In this document: one piece after another, positions 27,019 to 35,311 of the stretch | How positions within the stretch are numbered: position 1 is the stretch's first letter | Layout: every line of letters begins with the position of its first letter | Origin: a virus | Reading direction: 5' to 3' (one strand) | Length of the DNA stretch: 35,559 nt | IMG/VR virus record: IMGVR_UViG_3300032435_000039 | Location: 1-35,559 of that record | Program-made: the position numbers and the translations under genes | The notes under the pieces: model-generated | What the model saw: the letters and a program-made list of their open reading frames with translations, nothing else | The model's database searches: none | Told to the model about the DNA's origin: nothing

Positions 27019-29099
27019 AGTTTCACGCATCGCTAACAATTCAAGCGGCGGAAGGCTCAACGCCAAAGCGTTTTGCAATCCTTGCCTACTCGGGCGGACT
27101 ACTGCCTGTGGATGGGTTTGGCTTGCCGGTGATTGTTGATCTGGCTGGACTGGAAGTTCCGGGTGCGATTCCGATTCTAATTGATCACGAAAAGTCTGTT
27201 GACGCTACGTTCGGCATCACGGACGCAATTGAAAACGACGGGCAAACATTGCTGATGACGGGCCAGATCACAGGCAGTTCGCCGCGTGCCATGCAGGTGA
27301 TTGCGTCGCACAAAGCCGGCCACAAATGGCAGGCGTCTATCGGTGCCAGAGTTATTGAGAAACAAGAAATCAAAGCCGGTGAAACGGTGGAGGTGAACGG
27401 TCAGACATTTGTCGGGCCGGTGATTGTCGCACGCCAATCGGTGCTGCGTGAAACGTCAGTCCTGCCAATGGGTGCGGATGCGACGACACAAGTTAACCTG
27501 GCAGCGAGCGCTGCCCAACAGAAAGGGTCAGCGATGACTTACGAAGAATGGCTCACGTCGTTGGGAATTGATCCTGCGGCATTATCCGAAGACGACGCCG
27601 CGGCTATGCAGTTGGCATACGAATCTAAGCAGACAGCACCAGCACCAGCAATGGCATCCGCTGCCGCCGAAATTCCAGTCCCCGAAGATGAAAAGGTTAT
27701 TCCAGTGGCAGCAAACGCAAATCTCGACATCACTGCAGTAATTGCAGACGCTCGCAAAAAGTTCGGTACCGAGCAACGCCGAATGGGCGACATCCAGGCC
27801 AAGGCTGCCGGGCATCCGAATATCGCAGCAACGGCCATTGAACTGGGTTGGAGCATCGACAAAGTTGAACTGGAAGTGCTGAAGGCATCTGCTGCACGAA
27901 CACGCCCGACATCATTTCGCGGCGAAGAAAACAAGCCGGAAAACCTGCCGCAGGTGCTAGAGGCTGCGATATGCATGACTCGCAAAATCAAAGACGTTGA
28001 TAAGCACTTCAACGATAAGGTGCTGCAAGCGGCTCACTCAAACTACCGTGGATCCATGGGAATCAAACGCCTGTTGATTGAGGCTGCTGTTGCCAATGGT
28101 CACTACGTTTCAGCCAGTGAAGGCGTCACCCGCAACAACTGGCAGGACATCGGCCGGGCGGCTTGGGGCGGCAACATTCAGGCCGGATTCTCAACGGTCT
28201 CACTGCCTGGCATCCTTAGCAATATTGCGAACAAAGAACTGCTGCAAGGCTATGAGCAAGAAGAACAAAGTTGGAAAGAAATCAGCCGCACGGCTTCTGT
28301 GTCCGACTTCAAAACCGTCACCAGCTATCGCATGCTGGATGACATGGAGTACGACGAAGTCGGGCCGGGTGGCGAAATCAAGCACGGGTCGATCAACGAA
28401 GAATCGTATACCAGGCAGGCCAGAACTTACGCCAAGATGTTTAGCCTGACGCGGACACAGATCATCAATGACGACATGAGTGCATTTGACGATTTGCGAA
28501 CTCGAATCGGTCGCGGTGCTGCCAAGAAGTTGAACAAAGTCTTCTGGACGAAGTTTCTTGACAACGCAGCATTCTTTACGGCTGGTCGTGGCAACTACAT
28601 CACTGGCAGCACCACAACGCTGCTGACTGATAATGTTGGTCTCGGCTTAGCTCTTGATGCGTTTGATGCACTGCGGACGCCAACAGCGGACGGCAAGAAA
28701 GTTCCGGGCGGTTTATTCGGGGGTGCTCCAACTGTGCTACTCACACCGGGTGGCGGCATTTCACGGGTGGCCGAGTCCATCTTCGTAAATACGAACATCG
28801 GCGGCGGAACCACAACGGCAAACGCAAACATTCACTCTGGCCGTTACACGCCGGTGAAGTCTGTTTTCCTGAACGACTCAACCGTTTCCGGTGGCTCTGC
28901 GACAGCGTGGTACCTGTTGCGAGATCCTGCAATTGCGGCGTCAATAGTTGTGTCATTTTTGGATGGTGCTGAGACTCCGACAGTGGATCAGCAAGACGCG
29001 ACCTTCAGCACGCTCGGCATTGAGATGCGTGGCTATCACGACTTCGGATGTGACCAAGCCGAGTATCTTTCTGGCGTGAAATCTAAGGGTGCAGCATAG
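27015..29099 (+). CDS. Prohead protease fused to major capsid protein (694 aa)
   Basis: The N-terminal part (about 1-165) is a prohead protease: GAIPILIDHEKSVDATFG with probable catalytic His58, and WQASIGARV with probable Ser108. The middle (about 170-280) is Ala/Gln/Glu-rich and helical, as in a scaffold. The C-terminal part (about 300-694) matches Mu gpT-like major heads: WQDIGRAAWGGNIQAGFSTV, KTVTSYRMLDDMEYDEV, LTRTQIINDDMSAFDDLRTR, ending in FSTLGIEMRGYHDFGCDQAE. Self-cleavage would release the mature capsid protein during assembly. An internal start near 27534 (ATGACTTACGAAGAATGG, after AGGGTCAGCG) could also give unfused product. Confidence 0.88.
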   Translation: MKFHASLTIQAAEGSTPKRFAILAYSGGLLPVDGFGLPVIVDLAGLEVPGAIPILIDHEKSVDATFGITDAIENDGQTLLMTGQITGSSPRAMQVIASHKAGHKWQASIGARVIEKQEIKAGETVEVNGQTFVGPVIVARQSVLRETSVLPMGADATTQVNLAASAAQQKGSAMTYEEWLTSLGIDPAALSEDDAAAMQLAYESKQTAPAPAMASAAAEIPVPEDEKVIPVAANANLDITAVIADARKKFGTEQRRMGDIQAKAAGHPNIAATAIELGWSIDKVELEVLKASAARTRPTSFRGEENKPENLPQVLEAAICMTRKIKDVDKHFNDKVLQAAHSNYRGSMGIKRLLIEAAVANGHYVSASEGVTRNNWQDIGRAAWGGNIQAGFSTVSLPGILSNIANKELLQGYEQEEQSWKEISRTASVSDFKTVTSYRMLDDMEYDEVGPGGEIKHGSINEESYTRQARTYAKMFSLTRTQIINDDMSAFDDLRTRIGRGAAKKLNKVFWTKFLDNAAFFTAGRGNYITGSTTTLLTDNVGLGLALDAFDALRTPTADGKKVPGGLFGGAPTVLLTPGGGISRVAESIFVNTNIGGGTTTANANIHSGRYTPVKSVFLNDSTVSGGSATAWYLLRDPAIAASIVVSFLDGAETPTVDQQDATFSTLGIEMRGYHDFGCDQAEYLSGVKSKGAA

Positions 29100-29150
29100 T
29101 CACTCAGTGACTAACAATAAGCCCGGTGGTTGTTTCCACCGGGCATCTTT
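29097..29150 (+). terminator. Inverted repeats and terminator-like hairpin after capsid gene
   Basis: TAGTCAC-tca-GTGACTA (29097-29113) spans the stop codon as a perfect 7-bp inverted repeat. GCCCGGTGG/CCACCGGGC (29121-29129 with 29136-29144) follows, with TTTT at 29147. It may partly stop transcription or protect the abundant capsid mRNA, as in other phages. Confidence 0.7.
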
Positions 29151-29174
29151 TGAACATTAACGGAGATCACTGAG

Positions 29175-29849
29175 ATGACTCAAGTAGCAGCATTATTGTA
29201 CAGCGCAGACTGTGCAATTGATTATACACCAGCGACTGCGGTCACTGGTGGCGACGTGATTGTGCTGAGTGGAATTGTCGGCGTAGCCGGTAATGATATT
29301 GCAGCCGACGCACTCGGATCGCTGGCGGTCGAAGGCATTTACAAACTGCCAAAAACCACAGCGGCAATCGTTCGCGGCTTGCCCGTCCATTGGGATCCAA
29401 CTGGCGATCCTGACAGCGGGGACGCTGGCACGGGTGCTGCTAATCAGCTTGGCGTCGGCACTTATGCAGGTCTCGCGGCTGGGGCAACAATCAGCGGTGA
29501 TGATTATGCCATCGTGAGCCTAAACGAGCAGAGTAATCTGATCGCAGTGTCAACCGTTGCTGCCGCCGGTTCCGTGATTGGTGACGCGGCTGTGTTGTCA
29601 CAGGGGCTTAATATAGTTACCGGAGCAGACGGCACAAAAGGCGTTATTCTTCCGGTGGCGGTTCCGGGGCTGCAGGTAGTTATTAAAGGCAACACAGCAG
29701 GCGTGTTGAAGGTGTATCCGCAAACTGCGGCAGCCATCAATGGTATCACGGCCAGTGCTGCAATGAGCCTAGCGAGTGGATTGATTCCAGCGACATTTAT
29801 CGCCAGTGCCGCAGGGCAATGGTACACGCTACCTCTAGTCCCAAGTTGA
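29175..29849 (+). CDS. DUF2190-like capsid decoration protein (224 aa)
   Basis: The N-terminal half fits the DUF2190 family (IDYTPATAVTGGDVIVLSGI, VGVAGNDIAADALGSLAVEG, IYKLPKTTAA, GLPVHWDP). These proteins follow the capsid gene in many phages and act as outer cement. A second domain (about 145-224; GLQVVIKGNTAGVLKVYPQT … GQWYTLP) is a repetitive beta structure. The start follows GGAGATCACTGAG. It presumably binds the capsid exterior as trimers. Confidence 0.8.
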   Translation: MTQVAALLYSADCAIDYTPATAVTGGDVIVLSGIVGVAGNDIAADALGSLAVEGIYKLPKTTAAIVRGLPVHWDPTGDPDSGDAGTGAANQLGVGTYAGLAAGATISGDDYAIVSLNEQSNLIAVSTVAAAGSVIGDAAVLSQGLNIVTGADGTKGVILPVAVPGLQVVIKGNTAGVLKVYPQTAAAINGITASAAMSLASGLIPATFIASAAGQWYTLPLVPS

Positions 29850-29852
29850 TCA

Positions 29853-30194
29853 ATGTCTGATTTTGACGATGCAATTGGTGACATGACACAGGAACTGCTC
29901 ACGGAAGCGGGCAGTTCCTGCGTCTACCATCGCGGGGCGACATCAACAACGATTGTGATGCGGAAATCCGCGCAGCAACCAATGCTGATTGATAACGGCG
30001 ACGGGGTCATCGTTGAGTTGCGGCCGGTCGATTTCATTTGCCTAACGCTGACGTTCCCATATGCGGAACCAGTGCGAGGCGATCAGATCACACTGAGCGG
30101 CTCAACCTACGAAGTGCAGGCGATGAACAGCGAAAAGTGCTACCGGATAATCAGTGATCAGATGCTGAGGATCCATTCCAAGAAAGTTAACTGA
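29853..30194 (+). CDS. Head closure / head-tail connector (113 aa)
   Basis: A small beta-type protein with YHRGATSTTIVMRK near the start, PVRGDQITLSGSTYEVQAMN and a C-terminal MLRIHSKKVN. This GD-x-I-x-x-x-G-x-x-YEV pattern and RIHxK ending is common in gpFII-like head-tail joining proteins. Position after the decoration gene and before tail-terminator and gp10-like genes agrees. Overlaps the next gene by one base. Confidence 0.6.
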   Translation: MSDFDDAIGDMTQELLTEAGSSCVYHRGATSTTIVMRKSAQQPMLIDNGDGVIVELRPVDFICLTLTFPYAEPVRGDQITLSGSTYEVQAMNSEKCYRIISDQMLRIHSKKVN

Positions 30195-30640
30195 TGGCTG
30201 TTGAACTTGCACCGTCAACGGAAGCCATGCAGGCCATCGTGCTGCGTATTAACGGTGGCGAGTATGCGTTGCCGTTCGCGGCCGACTACGGCGAATCTAT
30301 CATCGACATCATGGAAGATATTAGCGCTCTGCGTGTTGATGTGATCGCTGAAAGCGAACAGCAATTAAACGAGACATTAACACTTGAGGATCCGACGAGT
30401 CATTTGATTCGCGTGTGGATCCGCAGGCGAGTGAATCCGGATGACGGCAACGTCGACAAACTGAAGCTCATCGTCAGGCAAATCTATCAGCGGCTTAATG
30501 ATTTCGATTCGGCTGACGGCCGCGTGAGAGTCTGGGAACTAGACATGGATTCAAAGCAAGTTCCAGACAAATCAATGTTGGCATCAAACCACGTATTTAT
30601 TGCATCGATGCTAATGCGAATCGAAGTGGAACCGAGCTAA
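30194..30640 (+). CDS. Tail completion / tail terminator-like protein (148 aa)
   Basis: TGATG overlap with the previous gene. The protein (EYALPFAADYGESIIDIMED, ETLTLEDPTSHLIRVWIRRR, KLIVRQIYQRLNDF, MLASNHVFIASMLMRIEVEP) has the alternating strand-helix plan of small neck proteins that cap the tail tube. No single motif is decisive, so the role is inferred mainly from gene order. Confidence 0.5.
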   Translation: MAVELAPSTEAMQAIVLRINGGEYALPFAADYGESIIDIMEDISALRVDVIAESEQQLNETLTLEDPTSHLIRVWIRRRVNPDDGNVDKLKLIVRQIYQRLNDFDSADGRVRVWELDMDSKQVPDKSMLASNHVFIASMLMRIEVEPS

Positions 30641-31149
30641 TGAGCAGACAGTTAATCACAGGCGATAAAGAGTTAGAAAAATTGCTATCTAAGCTGGCCG
30701 ATAAATCGGCAGATCGAGTGGCACGCTCAGCAATCGGCGGCGGGTTAACAGTATTGAAACAAGCGATTAAAAAAAATGCCCCGGTCGGTAAAACAGGAGC
30801 GCTGAAGAAATCAATCGGGTCGCGGTTTACGCGAGCTAAAGGAAATCGGCCGCCGAGTGCAAAAGCAGGGATCGGAGTGGGCAAGCGAAAGAAAACAGCC
30901 ACGGGTTTTAAGGCACCGCATTCACATCTTGTTGCATTGGGAACAAAGCGACGAACACGAACAAAACTCGGCGGTAAGTATGCAAGGGTCACGGATCCAA
31001 CACCAGAGCAGTTAACCACAGGAACAATGCCAGAAAATTCATTTCTGAAAGAAGCCGTGCTAGCGGCTAGGCCGAAGCTGATGGCAAAAATGAAAGAACG
31101 CGCAGCTAAATCGTTGGCTCGAGAACTCGCAAAAGTCGCGGCTAAATAA
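30640..31149 (+). CDS. HK97 gp10-like neck protein (169 aa)
   Basis: The N-terminal helix (LEKLLSKLADKSADRVARSA) is followed by KKNAPVGKTGALKKSIGSRF, the typical AP-x-x-TG-x-L-x-x-S motif of gp10-like proteins. HSHLVALGTKRRTRTKLGGK and a C-terminal ENSFLKEA helix complete the pattern. It is highly basic. Such proteins sit at the head-tail junction and aid joining. Overlaps the preceding stop (TAATG). Confidence 0.75.
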   Translation: MSRQLITGDKELEKLLSKLADKSADRVARSAIGGGLTVLKQAIKKNAPVGKTGALKKSIGSRFTRAKGNRPPSAKAGIGVGKRKKTATGFKAPHSHLVALGTKRRTRTKLGGKYARVTDPTPEQLTTGTMPENSFLKEAVLAARPKLMAKMKERAAKSLARELAKVAAK

Positions 31150-31178
31150 TTTCAACACCATGCTAAGGAGAACACTAA

Positions 31179-31583
31179 ATGGCAAAAATTAAAGTCAAAG
31201 GCACCGTTATTAATGGTGCCGTTTCCGGCATGTTAACGGCAATCGGTCAGATCATCGAATTTAGCACGTCGGGTGCGGAGTCTGAGACATACGACAGCAC
31301 GACGCTGGATACAGTTGGTGCCGGTAAAGAGTATTCACAGACGGGTTATTCAGAGGGTGGCACCGTTGATTTCTCGATGTTTTTCGATCCATCGCTCGCA
31401 GGCCATGCAACGTTCTCTGCCGGCATAACTGTGCCGGCAGAGCGAGACTACTCAATCACATTCACAGACTCGGCGTCGTGGGCATTTACAGCGGCGGGTG
31501 TTGGACTGAATGTGACGGGGTCGATGAATGACGGTCTCAAAGCTGACTGCTCGCTCAAGCTGGATCAGTTAATCACATACTAG
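31179..31583 (+). CDS. Major tail tube protein (134 aa)
   Basis: ATG 31179 has a strong AAGGAG site (31164-31169), suiting an abundant product. The beta-rich protein contains VSGMLTAIGQIIEFSTSGAE, YDSTTLDTVGAGKEYSQTGY and GTVDFSMFFDP, the typical tail-tube pattern. Hexameric rings stack to form the tube of a long non-contractile tail. No sheath gene is seen, supporting a siphovirus. Confidence 0.75.
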   Translation: MAKIKVKGTVINGAVSGMLTAIGQIIEFSTSGAESETYDSTTLDTVGAGKEYSQTGYSEGGTVDFSMFFDPSLAGHATFSAGITVPAERDYSITFTDSASWAFTAAGVGLNVTGSMNDGLKADCSLKLDQLITY

Positions 31584-31593
31584 GAATAGTGAA

Positions 31594-31959
31594 TTGAAAG
31601 CCGAACTACTACGCGACACATTGCCAGCACGGTCTGCGGCTGGTGATGCAAGATTGATATTAATCAACGGTGTGAAGCACTTTCCGGCGGGGTCAATTAT
31701 TGATCATCCGGACGCTTACATGCTGGTGAAAATGGGCACTGCAAAACCAGCAGATGCAGAATGTACGGCTGCCGCTGGCATGACATCGGAGCAGCAGGCA
31801 GTGGCTCAACGGATGCAGGTGCTGGTCGCTAAGGGGATTCATCCCGATGATTATCAGGCTTATTTCGACGGCCAGATGATTGGATACGATGCTAACGGTG
31901 ACTGGTTGCCGGGGCCGAATTACACAGAGCAACATGACGATGAGGATGACGACGAATGA
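31594..31959 (+). CDS. Hypothetical tail-region protein (121 aa)
   Basis: TTG 31594 behind TAGGAATAG is the best start. The protein has a small N-terminal domain (INGVKHFPAGSIIDHPDAYM, LVKMGTAKPAD) and a second part (VAKGIHPDDYQAYFDGQMIG), with a very acidic end (EQHDDEDDDE). It lies between tail tube and chaperone genes, so it may be a tail assembly accessory protein. No family recognised. Confidence 0.55.
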   Translation: MKAELLRDTLPARSAAGDARLILINGVKHFPAGSIIDHPDAYMLVKMGTAKPADAECTAAAGMTSEQQAVAQRMQVLVAKGIHPDDYQAYFDGQMIGYDANGDWLPGPNYTEQHDDEDDDE

Positions 31960-32336
31960 GTATTAGCAGAGAAGCGTTTTTGAGGCCGATTGCCGTACCG
32001 GTCGAGGTCGTGCAGGTGCCAGAATTGGGTGGCACCGTAAAAGTAAAAGGCATGACCGCACGGGGGCGATCCGAATTTGAAAAGCAAATGCAGACAGCCA
32101 ACGGTAAGCCGTCAAAGTCTCGGCAGGCGGAAGTTCGGGAACGGCTGATTGTTGCTTCATGCGTTGATGATGCAGGCAATTTAATCTTCACAGACGACGA
32201 CGTTGCAGCAATTGGTAATCAGTCGGCTGCTATCGTTGAGCGAATAGTTAACGTTGCGATGCGTCTGTGCGGTATGACGACATCGGACGTTGAGGAGATC
32301 GCAAAAAACTACGAGCCAACCGTCGCCGATTCTTAG
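31956..32336 (+). CDS. Tail assembly chaperone, gpG-like (126 aa)
   Basis: Features of the gpG-type chaperone of siphophages are present: PVEVVQVPELGGTVKVKGMT, ARGRSEFEKQM, RLIVASCVDDAGNLIFTDDD, then AAIVERIVNVAMRLCGMTTS and EIAKNYEP. It binds the tape measure protein until the tube polymerises. The slippery heptamer A AAA AAC (32303-32309) sits in frame near its end, so a fraction of ribosomes should continue in the next gene. Overlaps the previous gene (ATGA). Confidence 0.8.
   Translation: MSISREAFLRPIAVPVEVVQVPELGGTVKVKGMTARGRSEFEKQMQTANGKPSKSRQAEVRERLIVASCVDDAGNLIFTDDDVAAIGNQSAAIVERIVNVAMRLCGMTTSDVEEIAKNYEPTVADS
32303..32309 (+). promoter_or_regulatory. Programmed -1 ribosomal frameshift site (A AAA AAC)
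   Basis: The heptamer is in the exact phase needed (codons gcA AAA AAC). After a -1 slip the frame reads CTA CGA GCC AAC … GCG ATG without a stop and joins the gene at 32339. The predicted fusion is 118 + 104 = 222 aa, the usual gpG-gpGT arrangement upstream of the tape measure gene. Confidence 0.85.
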
Positions 32337-32338
32337 CG

Positions 32339-32623
32339 ATGCGGTTGGCTGAACACGTACATCACACGACAGATGTGGACGGCATGCTCGACAGTATGTC
32401 GCCGGCACAATTCGACGAGTGGGCGGCGAAAGATTTAGTTGAACCGGTCGGGTATCAATCGCAAATGATGGGCTATGTCGCTTATTTATTACACGCATGG
32501 ATTGCGGGGGCTGATAGCACGCTGGAGCCTCACGATTTCATGCCGTGGGTTTCAAAAGCCGAAGAACCAAAAACAAACAACGCGGCGGCAAAACAGCTTT
32601 TGGGGTCAATGTTAGGAAGGTGA
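32339..32623 (+). CDS. Tail assembly chaperone T-part, made by frameshift (94 aa from ATG)
   Basis: The frame beginning MRLAEHVHHTTDVDGMLDSM, SPAQFDEWAAKDLVEP, with PHDFMPW near the end, is the T-domain partner of gpG. It is normally expressed only as the -1 frameshift extension of the upstream gene. The ATG at 32339 has no Shine-Dalgarno (only two bases separate it from the previous stop), supporting frameshift rather than independent translation. The T-part contacts tail tube subunits during assembly. Confidence 0.75.
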   Translation: MRLAEHVHHTTDVDGMLDSMSPAQFDEWAAKDLVEPVGYQSQMMGYVAYLLHAWIAGADSTLEPHDFMPWVSKAEEPKTNNAAAKQLLGSMLGR

Positions 32624-32627
32624 TTTG

Positions 32628-34445
32628 ATGGCGACGATCGGCAGCCTAGTTGTGAATCTATCCGCCAACACTGCGGCATTCAAGAAGTCCATGAGCAGCG
32701 CTCAAGCAACGGTCAATAAACTGGCGGTCGCTGCTGCCGCAATGGGTGGCGTGGCGATCGCAAGGCTAGCATCTGTCGGAGATCAGTTTGATAAAATGTC
32801 TCAACGGACGGGGATGTCAGTTGAAGAGTTGTCACGTTTTAAATTCGCAGCGGATCAGAGCGGATCGAGTATAGAAGCTGTCGAAACGTCGATGCGAAAA
32901 ATGGGCGAACTGATGCTCAATCTATCGCATGGGGCATCGGCGGCGACTGACACGCTGGCGGATCTCGGGATCTCTGCTCAGGCTCTCTCCGGCAAAAATC
33001 AGACGCAGCAGTTTCAGGTATTCGCCGCCGCGATTGCTGGCATCGAAGATCCCGGCAGACGTGCGGCGTTGGCGATGAAAGTCTTCGGGAAATCTGGAAC
33101 ACAATTGCTGCCGCTGATCAATGAGGGTGCGGCCGGGTTTCAGAGGCTGTCCAATGAGTCTGATGCGTTGGGTGCCACCGTCACAAAGCTACAAGCTAAA
33201 CTCGGAGCCCAGTTAACAGACTCATTCAACCGCGTGTCTGTGGCGTCTGACGGGTTGTTCCGCATCATCGGCACACATCTAGCACCAGCCATAGTTATGT
33301 TAGCGGATTCACTCGCCACAGTGATAGCGTGGTCGCAACGATTTGGTACAGCGTTTATCACTGTCGGGGCTGCTGTTATTGGCGCTGCTCTAGCCTTCAA
33401 AACGCTCAGTCTGGCTCTGGTGATTTATGCAAAACGAGCGGCAATTGCTCAGGCGTTCAGCGGTCCTGTCGGTTGGGTTAGCCTTGCCGGTGCTGTCGTC
33501 GCAGCGGCTGCTGCAACGGCAGTCCTGTCATCGTACACGGATGATGTGGGCGATAGTCTCGACCGAGCAGGAAACGAAGCCGCCTTAGCCGCTAAGGCGG
33601 CGGACGACTCGGCGGCCGCCATAGATCAGGTGCAGCAAAAAGCAGCCCGTGCGGTTGCGAATCTCGAGCGTATGGCCGACGCCACGAAAAATCTGAAGAC
33701 AGCAATGAGTTCAATGCGGACGCCGGTTGAGGCTGTGACAGATTCGGTTGCTGAATTCACTGAGATTTTAGCGGCAGCGAAAACAGGCCCTATCTGGGAT
33801 AGTGACCCGCTGATTGTATCGTTTCGTGAATCTGAATCAGGCTTCACGTCGCTATCAAACAGCATCAGTAACGAGCTGGCGATCATGCGAGGCGAAGCGA
33901 CGGAGACGGGTCTCATACTGCAGCAGATGCTGGACATGAAAGTCGATCCGTCGAAAATCGAAGAGCTGAGAAGTCTGTTTGCTCAGCGTGACGAGATCAC
34001 CGCAAAAGATGACTCGGCCGCATTTTGGGCCGACAAAGAGGCCGCCATGAAAGCACAGGCCGACGCAATTTACGCGTCGCTTGAGACGCCAGCGGATAAG
34101 CTCCGAATTGAAGAAGCTAGGTTAGCGGATCTCGTAAAAGGTGGAGCGCTATCAGAAAACGCGGCCGGGGAATTTATTGCAAAACTCAAGGCTCAGCAGG
34201 CTGCAGATGCTAAAGCACAGGTTGAGCCGGAAGCAAAACCAGACAGCGGCAGTACTGGTGGCTCGCGGAAATTTGCAGGAGCGATGCAACGCGGATCATC
34301 AGAAGCACTCGCCGCGATTATTAAAGGCGGCGTGAGGAGCGATCCGGTGGTGAAAGAAGCGCAAAAAAGTAATAAGCTGTTAGCGAAAATCGATAAGAAA
34401 CTTGGCGTTAAACCACCAATACAGCAAATACAGGGGCCAGTCTAA
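32628..34445 (+). CDS. Tape measure protein (605 aa)
   Basis: ATG 32628 behind AGGAAGG. It starts MATIGSLVVNLSANTAAFKK, typical of tape measure proteins, then SVGDQFDKMSQRTGMSVEEL and a long Ala-rich helical body. Hydrophobic segments lie at about residues 223-305 (IVMLADSLATVIAWSQRFGT, GAAVIGAALAFKTLSLALVI, VSLAGAVVAAAAATAVLSSY). The C-terminal part is coiled-coil-like and charged. Its length sets tail length: at about 0.15 nm per residue, a tail near 90 nm would be expected. It closes on GGGGCCAG and overlaps the next gene (TAATG). Confidence 0.9.
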   Translation: MATIGSLVVNLSANTAAFKKSMSSAQATVNKLAVAAAAMGGVAIARLASVGDQFDKMSQRTGMSVEELSRFKFAADQSGSSIEAVETSMRKMGELMLNLSHGASAATDTLADLGISAQALSGKNQTQQFQVFAAAIAGIEDPGRRAALAMKVFGKSGTQLLPLINEGAAGFQRLSNESDALGATVTKLQAKLGAQLTDSFNRVSVASDGLFRIIGTHLAPAIVMLADSLATVIAWSQRFGTAFITVGAAVIGAALAFKTLSLALVIYAKRAAIAQAFSGPVGWVSLAGAVVAAAAATAVLSSYTDDVGDSLDRAGNEAALAAKAADDSAAAIDQVQQKAARAVANLERMADATKNLKTAMSSMRTPVEAVTDSVAEFTEILAAAKTGPIWDSDPLIVSFRESESGFTSLSNSISNELAIMRGEATETGLILQQMLDMKVDPSKIEELRSLFAQRDEITAKDDSAAFWADKEAAMKAQADAIYASLETPADKLRIEEARLADLVKGGALSENAAGEFIAKLKAQQAADAKAQVEPEAKPDSGSTGGSRKFAGAMQRGSSEALAAIIKGGVRSDPVVKEAQKSNKLLAKIDKKLGVKPPIQQIQGPV

Positions 34446-35311
34446 TGGCAGTGGACGGTGCAGCGCACGAGCGATACGAGGGACGCACTAGCAGTTACGA
34501 CGGTGGCACTTGGTCGCAGAATCGTGAGTGGCTAGTTAAGACCACAGGCATTGCCGATGGTGAGGCAGTAGCTAGCACGGCAGGCGGCTTACCAGCCTAC
34601 GGCGAATTACATCCAGCACCTGTTGATGCTGCTGTGCCGACATGGGCGAAGCAAATCACATACACGCAATTTGAAGGGCCGATGGCGTGGCTAGTGACTG
34701 TGACATACACATCTGAGCGCGAACTGGATGAGGATCCGGAAAACGATGAGGTGTTAGTTTCGTGGTCGTCTGAGATATATCAGGAGCCAGTTTTCCAAGA
34801 TGTTTTTGGCCATGCGGTGCTGAACAGTGCTGGTGATTATTTTGTGGATCCGTCGCCTACTCGTGACGCGGCCTATTTGATCGCAAAAATCAGAACGTCG
34901 GTCAGCTACGTGCCGCCGTGGGTTATCTCGGCTCAGAATGCGGTAAACGATGCGGACATCACGATCGGCGGATTAGCGATCGCTCCACGACTCGCGAAAA
35001 TGCAACGGCTAGAGATCGGCGAGCGGAAGAAACGATTTGGCTACAATTTCTACGATGTAAGTTTTGAAATCCATATCCGAAAAGAAGGCTGGCGGCTGGA
35101 ACCATTAGACGCGGGATTTCGGGTGCTGCGTCCTAGCATATCTGCGTTCGCGTTTCAGGCCATGGACACTGATTTTTCGGAAGTCACAATGCCGGTGCCA
35201 TTGGACGGCGCCGGGCAGATGCTAAACCCGGCGACGCCTTCCACAGCCGTGTTTTTGAACTTTCAAATCTATAACGAAATCGACTTCGCCACACTGCCGG
35301 GGGTGACGTAA
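34445..35311 (+). CDS. Tail protein downstream of tape measure (288 aa)
   Basis: It begins one base within the tape measure stop, after a variant start element (GGGGCCAGTCTA). The beta-rich protein contains PTWAKQITYTQFEGPMAWLV, VTVTYTSERELDEDPENDEV, GERKKRFGYNFYDVSFEIHI and FRVLRPSISAFAF. There is no catalytic motif. Position suggests a distal tail or tail-tip component. The exact family is not recognised. Confidence 0.65.
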   Translation: MAVDGAAHERYEGRTSSYDGGTWSQNREWLVKTTGIADGEAVASTAGGLPAYGELHPAPVDAAVPTWAKQITYTQFEGPMAWLVTVTYTSERELDEDPENDEVLVSWSSEIYQEPVFQDVFGHAVLNSAGDYFVDPSPTRDAAYLIAKIRTSVSYVPPWVISAQNAVNDADITIGGLAIAPRLAKMQRLEIGERKKRFGYNFYDVSFEIHIRKEGWRLEPLDAGFRVLRPSISAFAFQAMDTDFSEVTMPVPLDGAGQMLNPATPSTAVFLNFQIYNEIDFATLPGVT

